Below, in pieces: positions 47,101 through 51,010 of a stretch of 64,000 bases of DNA. Position numbers and translations under genes: made by a program. The stretch comes from Gnetum montanum (Eukaryota; Streptophyta; Gnetopsida; Gnetales; Gnetaceae), in NCBI GenBank assembly GCA_015680685.1, contig MNCI01038289.1, positions 32,611 to 96,610 on the forward strand, in the 5' to 3' direction. The notes under the pieces were generated by a model that saw only the letters and a list, made by a program, of their open reading frames with translations, was not told the origin of the DNA and searched no databases. Each line of letters opens with the position of its first letter. Within the stretch, counting starts at the first letter, position 1.

Positions 47101-50074
47101 GAGAACCAACTTGCTCTTTGGAAGAACTTCAAAAATTCTGGCTACCAGTCCTTTGCGTATAATGTAGCATATATTTTTCATCAATGACCTGTTAATCTAA
47201 TTGGCAGTTCACACTTTGTTGTAGAGTGCCAAGATGCAATCCTCCTACTCTTATCTTTGTCGGTATATAAAATTAAGATTCTTCTAATCCCATCCAAATT
47301 TTTCGAATCAAATTCATCTACAAGATCATGTTGAGACTGTAAGAAAAGATCAAGTTAAATGTATTACGTATGAAGTAACAGCATATGCCTTTTTGGTGGT
47401 CCAAAGGTTACTCCCTCCAAAAACAGGTTGGATGAAACATGGCGATACAACTTGGGTTCCATACTATATTAAACATCATACACCTTTGAGAAGCACATAG
47501 CCTTGATTTCTTGTGTACTAAGTCACAAGGGTATATAGGCAACTAGAGCAAAAGTTTCTTGTGCAGCCATTTTCCCTACTCTACAAAATAAGGGGTTAGG
47601 GCTAGATATATGTAGTGGAGTTTACTAGGGATGCATCCTAGCTAGCCAAACTTGTTGGTGTGTCTCACTGTATGCTTGGTTAGTCTGTGGTTCTCAAATT
47701 ATGTTAACTTTTGGAAGCTTTGAGCTTCAACTATACTCAATCAAAAAAATCTTCTTCTGTGCTCATTCTTTTTTGCCCATCACATTCTATACTTGAATAG
47801 CTCTACTATTGCATTTATGCCTCGATCGTATTTGCATTGATGGATCTCCTTCATCACATTCATGACTAAAATCTCATTAATCATCATTGTTTCATTCTCT
47901 ATTATTTGTAAGTGATTCGTCAATATACATGAAAATGTGAAGGATGCATCTGTTTCCTATAACAAATGCAATGATCATCTGAAAAACATAAAAGACAATT
48001 CTAGAATTGATGGCTACAAGTATATTTGTTATATATGCAAAACAAAAAGGGGATTACGGCATAAGACATGAATGAGAAATTTGTTAAAAGTTTAGTGACT
48101 TAAGTGTCACAAGGTCCAAGGAAAAATAGAATAACAATATAATTAATTTTTAAAAAAATAATTATAACAGATGATACATTTATAAATCACTCATAGTGTG
48201 TATACATTTGTATCATAAAGCGATCATGCTTACGACACACATTCATGATTATATATAAATAGTGTAAAATTATGAACCAGAATGATTTTGCACATTATTT
48301 TAGTACACCATGCTATTCATTTGAGACACTTCTTATTTTTATTCTTTACACTAAAGGAAGGTTTTCTCATTATTTTTATATGATTCTGACAACAATCATG
48401 AATCTAGGGTGAAAGGATGCCATTTTGTAGCTAACTTCATTAATTATTTATTATTCCTACTATTTATAATCACAATGCCATCACAATGAAACCACCGGTT
48501 CATAATTTTAAATTTTCCAATTTTCCCAGAAAGCCGAAAAATTTGTTTTGCCAACTTTTAAATCACTGGCTCTACTCATACTAAACCTTAACAAAAATTG
48601 CATGGCTCTAATCATACTATACCTTAACAAAATTTGCATTTAAGTTTGCAGAAATTTCTTTTTCTTATGTACTATTGGTGGTGTTGGAAGCTACATGAAG
48701 ATTTTCTTATTTCAGATTTAGAAATAACTCCAAAAATTGCAGTGCACTGGTATACTTTTTGTAGGAATATTTGCTCCAAAAAATTGGAGGATTAGGAAAA
48801 ATGGTTGATGTTGAATCAAAATTTAGAAAACTAAAGTATGGCACAGGTAAGAAGGTTGAATGTTCATGGATATTTTGGGTATTGAAAAAGGTTAAGATAA
48901 TATGTTATTGTAAAGTTTCCATTCGACAAAAGAAACACTTATCAATATTATTTTCAATTACGTTGCACCCAGAAGCACAATTTATTCATATATGCAATAT
49001 ATGCGAAAGACATACAACACTGATTTTAAACAGTTGGAATTTCATGGCCAGGTGGTTAATCATTCGCTTTGTTTTAAAGATCCAGATCCTGGTGTTCATA
49101 CAAATACAACTGAAAGTACATGGAAAAGCTATGAAAACTTCAACTTCCTAAATATTGGTAACAGCAAGGAGCTTCAAGATTCTTCCCTGTTAGAATATAT
49201 GTGAGGGAGAAGGTTTGTCAACAGGAAGAAAGATACATTTCTCACCGACATTCAGCATATTATCAAATACTGAGGACAATAAAGAAAAATAGGAAGATGA
49301 CAATAGGAGGATGAATAATGCATTTTCTTAGGCAGGCGACAAGGTACACGACTGAATCATATCACAGAAACAGGCGCGCAGAGATGTAATAAAAGCCCTG
49401 ACAATGAGGATGAGATATGTAAGGCAGGGACATGGTTTTCCAGTTATCAACAAACGATAACACGTGCCCTCTACTTATCCAGAGCTAGAGCCAGAGCATC
49501 TCTGCATATGTAAAATTTAATCTAGTCGACACCCTTACAGTAAAACTCATGCCCAAATTCCAATTCTGCATTAGCAGGGGAAAATACCGGATGAGTTAAC
49601 TTCGGTTCATTGTTCCTCTCTGTTACGTCTTTCCAGTTATCTTACAAACAACAGCTGCAAAGCACAAACAGTGAACAATCCAAACCAAAATAAACCAACC
49701 TCGATGAATGTAATTGTCTTCTGAACTCGGCACGTGCGAACCCAACCTCTGATACAGAGCCGATGGCCGAAGCTGCTCAAGGCGTCATTTGGCCTGTTAA
49801 GAATGTCCGAAATCCGCAGCCTCTTCTGGAATTTGGGAATACTCGTGCCACTAGTCTGCTCTTTCACAGTTTGGGAATTTACCGTAGAAGTGTTGTTGAC
49901 TGAAATGCCAGAGCAAAGGCGCCGCGAGTACCGTCTTCTGAAACATGATGATTGGCGGCTCAACCAAGCAAAACTTACGGCAGAAGCAGAAGCAGAAGCA
50001 GATGCGCATGCAGAAGAAGAAGATGATGATGAACATGGCGACGATGACGAAGAAATGCGGAGAATGGAAGCCAT
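1..50074 (-). CDS. Asparaginyl-tRNA synthetase, organellar (partial gene, 10 exons visible)
   Basis: The enzyme charges tRNA-Asn with asparagine in chloroplast and/or mitochondrion and is a class IIb synthetase. I joined ten minus-strand exons: 49700-50074, 33199-33267, 11290-11400, 10663-10770, 9611-9748, 2500-2580, 778-855, 605-673, 389-463 and 147-230. They give 396 codons in one continuous frame with no internal stop. In order they show an N-terminal transit peptide, the OB-fold anticodon-binding domain ([16 protein letters not shown] continuing into [14 protein letters not shown]), motif 1 ([13 protein letters not shown]) and motif 2 ([16 protein letters not shown] then MIEPELAFA). Motif 3 and the C-terminus, about 165-170 residues by comparison with the plant family, lie left of the window. 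Every junction is GT-AG and phase 0. Introns 1-9 measure 16432, 21798, 519, 914, 7030, 1644, 104, 141 and 158 bp; intron 10 runs off the window. The organellar rather than cytosolic assignment rests on the transit peptide and on remembered family similarity. It is strong but was not tested by a search. Confidence 0.93.
147..230 (-). CDS. AsnRS exon 10: last exon in the window
   Basis: The 28 codons read [18 protein letters not shown] to GIISRLT. They match the helical insert that follows motif 2 in this enzyme. The acceptor is CATTGCAG and the donor GTATGT. The remaining exons lie beyond position 1. Confidence 0.9.
389..463 (-). CDS. AsnRS exon 9: after motif 2
   Basis: The 25 codons begin [15 protein letters not shown] and end TAYLQYV. 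The MIEPE(L/M)AFA string is diagnostic of asparaginyl-tRNA synthetase. The acceptor is AATATATAG and the donor GTAGGT. Confidence 0.95.
605..673 (-). CDS. AsnRS exon 8: class II motif 2
   Basis: The 23 codons [23 protein letters not shown] contain the motif 2 loop (fRxE...RH), which binds ATP and the tRNA acceptor end. The acceptor is ACCTTCCAG and the donor GTAAGA. Confidence 0.95.
778..855 (-). CDS. AsnRS exon 7: catalytic core
   Basis: The 26 codons begin [20 protein letters not shown], one of the most conserved stretches of the enzyme, and end AFCD. The acceptor is ATTATTGCAG and the donor GTATAT. The open frame running on past the donor is intron read-through. Confidence 0.95.
856..2499 (-). 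other. AsnRS intron 6 (1.6 kb)
   Basis: The intron is AT-rich, with no coding pattern except a possible tRNA-like SINE near 2085-2180. Two short direct repeats of a phrase like ATAAAGYTYTGTTTA occur at 1500-1580. Confidence 0.7.
2085..2180 (+). repeat. Possible tRNA-derived SINE head
   Basis: A GTAGCTTTGGTAGG stretch at about 2099 resembles a Pol III A box. GAGTTCACCTC at about 2139 resembles a B box, at about the right spacing. No tail or target duplication was seen. Confidence 0.3.
2500..2580 (-). CDS. AsnRS exon 6: variable insert before DFFGK
   Basis: The 27 codons read [15 protein letters not shown] to GMINWSQ. This is the least conserved part of the family; the closing WSQ leads into DFFGK of the next exon. 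The acceptor is TTGTGACAG and the donor GTAATT. Confidence 0.88.
2869..3733. mobile_element. Foldback / MITE-like element, copy 1
   Basis: The ends are inverted repeats: ACTTATGAAGATCAGAT at 2878-2894 pairs with its complement near 3706-3723, with flanking bases also matching except for a 3-bp gap. The interior is AT-rich with no coding capacity. It is itself partly self-complementary, with repeated CTGGATTGC and GGAATTG phrases near both ends. Related partial copies occur at 12588-12797 and probably 30044-31380. This size and structure fit a non-autonomous inverted-repeat element; the superfamily is not clear. Confidence 0.6.
3740..5640. other. Intron 5, no recognised feature
   Basis: This is AT-rich intron sequence. 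I recognised no coding region, repeat or RNA gene. Confidence 0.5.
5640..6450. repeat. Degenerate tandem repeat with a GCTAATGCTAA-type motif
   Basis: Related phrases built on (GA)TGCYAAYGCCAAY..CAYCACC recur near 5860, 6046, 6250 and 6395, with similar surrounding words (GTGTTGG, GCCAACA, CAGCACC). The spacing of roughly 145-200 bp suggests an old, diverged satellite-like array. The 116-codon open frame at 5657-6007 is probably a by-product. Confidence 0.4.
6690..7000 (+). repeat. Dispersed repeat family R1, copy A
   Basis: This segment matches 36310-36560 in the same orientation over long words (CTTCTCAAGTCTGATTTTG, then GAGTGGAGGAAA and CTAGGATGTTAATTTAT). It partly matches 20395-20485 (TTGGTTRATGAACCC). 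It is probably the end of a retroelement; the class is unknown. Confidence 0.55.
7000..9610. other. Intron 5, no recognised feature
   Basis: No gene or element is recognised. The 102-codon plus-strand frame at 7406-7714 is rich in Leu, Phe and Tyr. It shows no conserved motif and is probably chance. Confidence 0.5.
9611..9748 (-). CDS. AsnRS exon 5: class II motif 1
   Basis: The 46 codons begin [16 protein letters not shown]. They continue through the motif 1 helix and strand ([20 protein letters not shown]) and end CVTTL. The acceptor is TTTAAACAG and the donor GTAAGG. Confidence 0.94.
9749..10662 (-). other. AsnRS intron 4
   Basis: A 914-bp AT-rich intron. Nothing is recognised in it. Confidence 0.8.
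10663..10770 (-). CDS. AsnRS exon 4: hinge to the catalytic domain
   Basis: The 36 codons include [14 protein letters not shown] and [12 protein letters not shown], the linker region (YPIQKK / LRPRT type) conserved in asparaginyl and aspartyl enzymes. The acceptor is TTTGACCAG and the donor GTAAGT. Confidence 0.94.
10771..11289 (-). other. AsnRS intron 3
   Basis: A 519-bp AT-rich intron with T-runs. Near 11237-11300 a short phrase (CCTTACCAAGRGTAT) is repeated, so the exon 3 donor context is duplicated 43 bp inside the intron as a second CCTTACCAAG. In the transcript this gives a second GTAAGG just after the true donor. Confidence 0.75.
11290..11400 (-). CDS. AsnRS exon 3: end of the anticodon-binding domain
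   Basis: The 37 codons run from [16 protein letters not shown] to [10 protein letters not shown], the last OB-fold strands. The acceptor is GGAAATCAG and the donor GTAAGG. Confidence 0.93.
11612..11880 (+). mobile_element. SINE-like element
   Basis: The tRNA-like head contains ATGGTTAAGCAT (A-box-like) and GGTTTAAGGTTTACC (B-box-like) at about 11638-11682. The body contains CAGCCAGCC and GATGGAATAAAG, both also found in the short insertion at 31986-32121. The 3' end is a TGG repeat (TGGTGGTGGTGG). No target duplication was confirmed. Confidence 0.5.
12036..12427 (+). mobile_element. 5'-truncated LINE tail with 18-bp target duplication
   Basis: The insert spans 12054-12409 and ends in ten A residues. 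It is bracketed by GATTACAGATATGTCTTG (12036-12053) and GATCACAGATATGTTTTG (12410-12427), 18 bp with two differences. This is the signature of target-primed reverse transcription. The last unique bases (ACCTGATCATTTC before the A tail) resemble the 3' ends of the larger LINEs at 17801 and 27647. Confidence 0.8.
12588..12797 (+). mobile_element. Foldback element copy 2, left half only
   Basis: ATACTTATGAAGATCA at 12597 and the following 200 bp match the left half of the element at 2869, including ATCATTTTCAAAAGTATATG and TTTCTAAACATATTAATATA. The copy is cut off where LINE copy 1 begins; the right half was not found on the other side. Confidence 0.6.
14400..15040 (+). pseudogene. LINE copy 1 endonuclease (EEP) domain
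   Basis: The frame shows LQETN near 14430 and WIVVRDFN near 14694 (GDFN motif with G to R). GYQFSWTKN and SRIDKVWVS occur at 14830-14910 and FDHRPHV at about 14960 (SDH motif). These are in the order of the apurinic-like endonuclease that nicks target DNA for plant L1 elements. In-frame stops mark it as dead. Confidence 0.75.
15516..15730. mobile_element. Possible short insertion inside LINE copy 1
   Basis: About 200 bp interrupt the LINE reading frame between the fingers region and the LEAISTM region. The insert has a TATA-like GTATAAAATCC near 15627 and ends near a T12 run. It could be a small LTR (TRIM-like) or other short element. The boundaries are uncertain. Confidence 0.3.
17802..18257. 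other. Short unassigned stretch of intron 2
   Basis: AT-rich sequence between the LINE and the inverted repeat. No feature is recognised, although an open frame (17934-18356) crosses into the inverted repeat. Confidence 0.5.
19675..20377 (+). mobile_element. LTR, family L1, copy A
   Basis: The segment begins TGTAACAACACAACTTTTTT just after a polypurine tract. It matches 33862-34573 for about 700 bp in the same orientation (shared GTGTGGATAGTGTTGATTTG and GTTGTTGAGGAACTTGACCA). TGTARYAACYCAACT starts of this kind are common for Ty3/gypsy LTRs of conifers, which is an inference. Confidence 0.65.
20491..20606 (-). repeat. Tandem duplication (about 62 bp) of the L1 LTR start
   Basis: CCCACAAACTTTAAGATGAA through TTACATCTA occurs twice in a row. 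Read on the minus strand it is the first 50 bp of the LTR at 19675. It therefore marks the junction of the inverted arm. Confidence 0.75.
22060..22365 (+). mobile_element. LINE 3'-end fragment with purine microsatellite tail
   Basis: The end TATAAATCCTGATCTTTTCT at about 22298-22317 matches the 3' ends of the LINE copies. It is followed by an A-rich tail decayed into GAAA and GCAA repeats (22321-22365). The 5' boundary is not defined. Confidence 0.55.
22366..23060. other. Unassigned intron 2 sequence
   Basis: No gene or known element is recognised. Confidence 0.45.
23066..23362 (-). repeat. Tandem duplication of a tRNA-like short unit
   Basis: Two units of about 140 bp start at 23066 and 23225 with AAAGGATCATCACCT. 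Each contains, on the minus strand, a B-box-like GGGTTYGAGCTTGGG. They may be tandem SINE-like pieces. Confidence 0.45.
23530..24260 (+). pseudogene. Copia-type gag, part A (interrupted by LINE copy 2)
   Basis: Decayed frames show the UBN2-type gag pattern: KLNLKV, then [20 protein letters not shown], then the region before the zinc knuckle. The sequence is broken at 24247-24260 by the LINE insertion and resumes at 27662. Confidence 0.55.
24440..25045 (+). pseudogene. LINE copy 2 reverse transcriptase
   Basis: The long frame carries [12 protein letters not shown] (motif 1), [17 protein letters not shown] (motif with catalytic Asp), and [18 protein letters not shown] (the YADD box, with the second Asp changed to Asn). 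[16 protein letters not shown] follows. The [18 protein letters not shown] motif is in another frame at about 24783, so at least one frameshift has occurred. The changed active site and the shift mean it is inactive. Confidence 0.85.
25660..25951 (+). pseudogene. LINE copy 2 zinc-binding RT domain (zf-RVT)
   Basis: [20 protein letters not shown], then [18 protein letters not shown], and [14 protein letters not shown] form the typical Cys-x2-Cys...His...Cys pattern found after plant LINE reverse transcriptases. An N gap follows directly. Confidence 0.85.
25952..26076. other. Assembly gap (125 N)
   Basis: Unknown bases inside LINE copy 2, between zf-RVT and the extra region. Confidence 0.99.
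26085..27560 (+). pseudogene. LINE extra C-terminal region: globular part plus coiled coil
   Basis: A globular stretch (26085-26680) includes [20 protein letters not shown] and [15 protein letters not shown] Pro/Ser linker follows, then a strongly charged Gln/Glu/Arg coiled coil (26880-27260, e.g. [20 protein letters not shown]). A motif with [19 protein letters not shown] ends it. LINE copy 1 carries the same parts in the same order: [20 protein letters not shown] at 16740, a purine-rich coil at 17060-17440, and [15 protein letters not shown] at 17500. It is not a standard plant L1 domain. The globular part weakly recalls plant transposon/Athila ORF1-like domains, which is an uncertain resemblance. 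Confidence 0.6.
27662..28010 (+). pseudogene. Copia-type gag, part B (zinc knuckle)
   Basis: After the LINE, the frame resumes with [14 protein letters not shown] (about 27810-27852), a CCHC knuckle with Cys to Phe and Gly to Asp changes. KEKATKN follows. It continues the gag broken at 24246. Confidence 0.55.
28230..28700 (-). pseudogene. Copia-type gag fragment, opposite strand
   Basis: The minus-strand frames read [17 protein letters not shown], then [20 protein letters not shown], then [11 protein letters not shown] and [14 protein letters not shown], the UBN2 gag pattern. It is the same family as the plus-strand gag at 23530, so the two form an inverted pair around LINE copy 2. Confidence 0.7.
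28920..29460 (+). other. Copia internal remnants
   Basis: The stretch 28940-29130 resembles 29850-29985 within the following LTR (both have CATTTGYTYCAYTRTGYTSTTTTTCTC-like wording). This suggests two copies of an LTR/leader sequence. The coding parts are too decayed to name. Confidence 0.35.
29463..29995 (+). mobile_element. Copia 3' end: polypurine tract and LTR
   Basis: CAAGGGGGAGATTGG at 29464-29478 is the classic copia polypurine tract, and an LTR-like TGGTATGAGTGCAAAA or TGAGTGC start follows. Its end is uncertain. Confidence 0.55.
30044..31380. mobile_element. Foldback element copy 3 with internal minisatellite
   Basis: GATTAAAAATGCAAATC near 30044-30095 (tandemly doubled) pairs with its diverged complement at 31345-31380. 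The flanks share GGAATTGTGTGGAATTG-type wording with the element at 2869. The middle carries a degenerate repeat. Confidence 0.5.
30590..30875 (+). repeat. Minisatellite with GCCACAAGCTTCAACATTGC-type units
   Basis: About six diverged units of 40-50 bp are centred on CTTCRACATTGC and ACCAGYAGT phrases. They keep a short open frame (30652-30837), which is probably not a gene. Confidence 0.55.
31412..32180. repeat. Direct duplication (about 325 bp), second unit split by an insertion
   Basis: 31412-31700 and 31738-32180 share GATGTGTAAACCCC, AAACCTAGAATATCT, GAGGATGGAAGATTCACTTA and CTTAGTATGCTAG. The second copy is broken by a 136-bp insert at 31986-32121. Confidence 0.7.
31967..32140 (+). mobile_element. 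Short SINE-like insertion with perfect 19-bp target duplication
   Basis: GATTTAAGCAATTATCAAT occurs at 31967-31985 and again at 32122-32140. The 136 bp between them share CAGCCAGCC, ATGGRATAAAG and a terminal TGGTGAT motif with the SINE-like element at 11612-11880. A deleted SINE is the simplest reading. Confidence 0.75.
32180..33198. other. Intron 2 sequence before exon 2
   Basis: Nothing is recognised apart from low-complexity AT-rich DNA. Confidence 0.5.
33199..33267 (-). CDS. AsnRS exon 2: OB-fold core
   Basis: The 23 codons begin [14 protein letters not shown] and end EGYDK. This is the conserved OB-fold strand of class IIb synthetases and continues directly from FIE of exon 1. The acceptor is TTTGTTCAG and the donor GTATTA. 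A 16.4-kb intron lies before it and a 21.8-kb intron after it. Confidence 0.93.
33495..33850 (-). pseudogene. Copia reverse transcriptase fragment
   Basis: The minus strand reads [20 protein letters not shown], then [14 protein letters not shown] and MSTPME. This is the RT to connection region of Ty1/copia pol. The fragment ends at the LTR that begins at 33862. Confidence 0.8.
33862..34573 (+). mobile_element. LTR, family L1, copy B (solo)
   Basis: It begins TGTAGTAACCCAACTTTCTT and matches the LTR at 19675 for about 700 bp. No polypurine tract stands before it, and copia pol debris adjoins it, so it is probably a solo LTR. Confidence 0.65.
34600..35330. other. Intron 1, few features
   Basis: Minus-strand B-box-like words (GGGAATTGAACTTGCAACC at about 35109, AAGAATTGAACTC at about 35173) hint at SINE remains. 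Otherwise nothing is recognised. Confidence 0.35.
35337..35900 (+). repeat. Two adjacent purine-rich minisatellites
   Basis: First come three units of about 90 bp (35355, 35447 and 35540) with GTGTGTGTGCACATGAAAAA and CTCAATCACAAG. Then come about six units of about 39 bp (35625-35880) with CAGCAAATGAACACCAACAA and AAGAAGATTGTGRCT. The second unit length is a multiple of three, so both strands stay open (a 148-codon antisense frame at 35390-35836). I read them as repeats, not genes. Confidence 0.75.
36310..36560 (+). repeat. Dispersed repeat family R1, copy B
   Basis: It matches 6780-7000 in the same orientation; see copy A. Confidence 0.55.
36560..37550. other. Intron 1, no recognised feature
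   Basis: AT-rich sequence. No coding pattern or repeat is recognised. Confidence 0.5.
37560..39060 (+). mobile_element. L1-like LINE fragment, copy 3
   Basis: Frames show [20 protein letters not shown] at about 37645 (end of RT) and [13 protein letters not shown] at about 37770. After the gap, zf-RVT-like remains follow ([26 protein letters not shown]) up to about 38650. A LINE-type 3' end (ACTCCCAAATATTTTCTC plus A10, 38301-38329) sits in the middle. A second LINE tail may therefore have been inserted, with its 5' part hidden in the gap. Confidence 0.6.
38136..38263. other. C30 homopolymer and assembly gap (98 N)
   Basis: A run of 30 C residues (38136-38165) leads directly into 98 N (38166-38263). 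A sequencing or assembly artefact is likely. Confidence 0.95.
40760..42700. other. Unidentified insert within copia pol, with T22 run
   Basis: AT-rich DNA without pol similarity separates the integrase and linker parts. A T22 run lies at about 42459-42480. This could be the A tail of a minus-strand retroposed insert extending to lower coordinates. No identity was found. Confidence 0.35.
43349..43502. repeat. 77-bp tandem duplication
   Basis: GAGCTTTGTTGGATTTTGCA and the next 57 bp are repeated immediately with one visible difference (GATATG against GACATG). This is a recent duplication inside the copia remnant. Confidence 0.9.
44060..45060. other. Intron 1, unassigned
   Basis: Possibly the gag and leader side of the copia remnant, but nothing firm can be named. 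The 95-codon plus frame at 44406-44693 has no known motif. Confidence 0.4.
45060..45640 (-). pseudogene. RTE-type LINE reverse transcriptase fragment
   Basis: The minus strand reads [20 protein letters not shown] and [20 protein letters not shown], where FADD has become [23 protein letters not shown] and YMECIF follow. In a shifted frame, [16 protein letters not shown] and GMFYRVAIR appear. This wording is typical of plant RTE-clade LINEs and distinct from the L1-like copies. Confidence 0.85.
45640..48640. other. Intron 1, no recognised feature
   Basis: AT-rich DNA. One minus-strand open stretch at 47180-47330 follows a good acceptor (CTTTTCTTACAG) but has no recognisable product. Confidence 0.45.
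48650..49260 (+). pseudogene. Merlin / IS1595-like (ISXO2) DDE transposase fossil
   Basis: The plus-strand frames give, in order, FFFLMYYWW and [19 protein letters not shown] (48720-48780), then after a frameshift [20 protein letters not shown] and [15 protein letters not shown] (48775-48890). VAPRSTI follows at about 48965, [20 protein letters not shown] at 49052-49112, [10 protein letters not shown], and LLEYM to [13 protein letters not shown] at about 49190-49255. This is the Merlin/IS1595 layout (EIDESKFG, VNHS..F.....GAHTNTIES.W, YMWRR). The first catalytic Asp region is altered, and frameshifts and a stop at 49201 make it dead. Terminal repeats were not found. Confidence 0.8.
49700..50074 (-). 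CDS. AsnRS exon 1: start codon, transit peptide, OB-fold start
   Basis: The first in-frame ATG is at 50074-50072 and opens with MASILRI. The open frame continues upstream to about 50164, but only with non-ATG codons. Residues 6-31 are almost pure Ser/Ala/Cys, followed by an Arg-rich stretch near residues 44-52, as in plastid or dual-targeted presequences. The mature enzyme appears to begin near residue 85 ([11 protein letters not shown]). The exon ends FIE with donor GTTGGT. The Ser/Ala run is encoded by a GCT/TCT-type trinucleotide tract (plus-strand view GCAGAA and GATGAT repeats, 49980-50060) that could vary in length. Confidence 0.93.
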
Positions 50075-50300
50075 GGCTGTAGAAGAGGCTGCTGTTGGAA
50101 TCCTTATCCTGCTTAGTGCTGCTATACGAATTTCGCTCGCCAAAATTGAAACGATAGAAAACAAATGAACTGTCCGCCTATCGATGCTTGGTCAGAACGC
50201 TTTGGAGTTTTAAGGTCAAATTTCTTTGTGAGGCCTTCCTCCTGAGAATGGGTTCTTAGGTTTAGATATCGTTATCACCTGAGGAGGCAATGCGTTTGAA
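50075..50300 (-). promoter_or_regulatory. AsnRS 5' leader and proximal promoter region
   Basis: Sequence directly upstream of the start codon. No convincing TATA box is visible on the minus strand, as is common for housekeeping genes. The transcription start cannot be placed. Confidence 0.45.
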
Positions 50301-50867
50301 ATTGTCTGCATCAAGTTTGAATTATACTGTTAACAGAAAAGAAAAAAAAAATGGTTGGTATAGTCCATATGTGCCTCAGCAAATTTGGACTCTCTTACGC
50401 AACCATATCTGTCTTTTTTTCACATCTATTTCTTTTCACCTGCAGTGGGAGGATCAGAGAGTAAAATTCGGTTTTTACTTTCTTATGAGAACCAATAACC
50501 ATTGTAATCACAAAAAAGTCCAAATAAATTTGTAGATGTACATAAAGCCTATTTATTAAAAAAAAATGACATTACATTACATTTAGTAATTTAAGGATAT
50601 TTGTCAGATTGTAACCCAGGAGATTTTGGTAACTTTATTAGAGAAACTTTTACTATCCATTCTATATATATTTCCTTTATTCAATAGATTTCAAAGTTTA
50701 AAGAGCTTGGAGAATTTGTGGAGCAAATGCAACTTATTTTAGATCACAACCTATTTTGTTTTGGACCAAGTCTTGGCTAAAGTTCATTAATGTTGAGTTG
50801 CTTTGGAAGCTAAAAGTTCTTTCACAAGTCTCATGTCCTAGCTAAAGTTCATTATGCTAAATAATGA

Positions 50868-51010
50868 GGTGTTAGCTTAGTGGTATGGGTCTTTCCCTAG
50901 TAACCCCAGATCACAAGTTTGATTCTACTAGGTAGCACTAAGTTATAAACTTCTATAAATCTCGGAGTGTACCTATGTTTCAATTATTTTAGGTTCTAAC
51001 ACCCTCCATG
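50868..51010 (+). mobile_element. tRNA-derived SINE
   Basis: TTAGCTTAGTGG (50872-50883) is a near-perfect Pol III A box. AGTTTGATTCT (50916-50926) is a degenerate B box at tRNA-like spacing. The body continues to about 51010. Target repeats are not clear. Confidence 0.6.

Noticed and set aside
47180-47335. An exon-like minus-strand stretch after CTTTTCTTACAG
   Set aside because: It does not match AsnRS, and exons 1 and 2 already join perfectly without it.
49734-50168. A 144-codon acidic plus-strand open frame
   Set aside because: It is the exact antisense of AsnRS exon 1 and its leader; the acidic run mirrors the Ser/Ala triplet repeat.
50868-50940. A functional tRNA gene
   Set aside because: A- and B-box-like words are present, but no cloverleaf can be closed and the B box is degenerate; SINE is the better reading.
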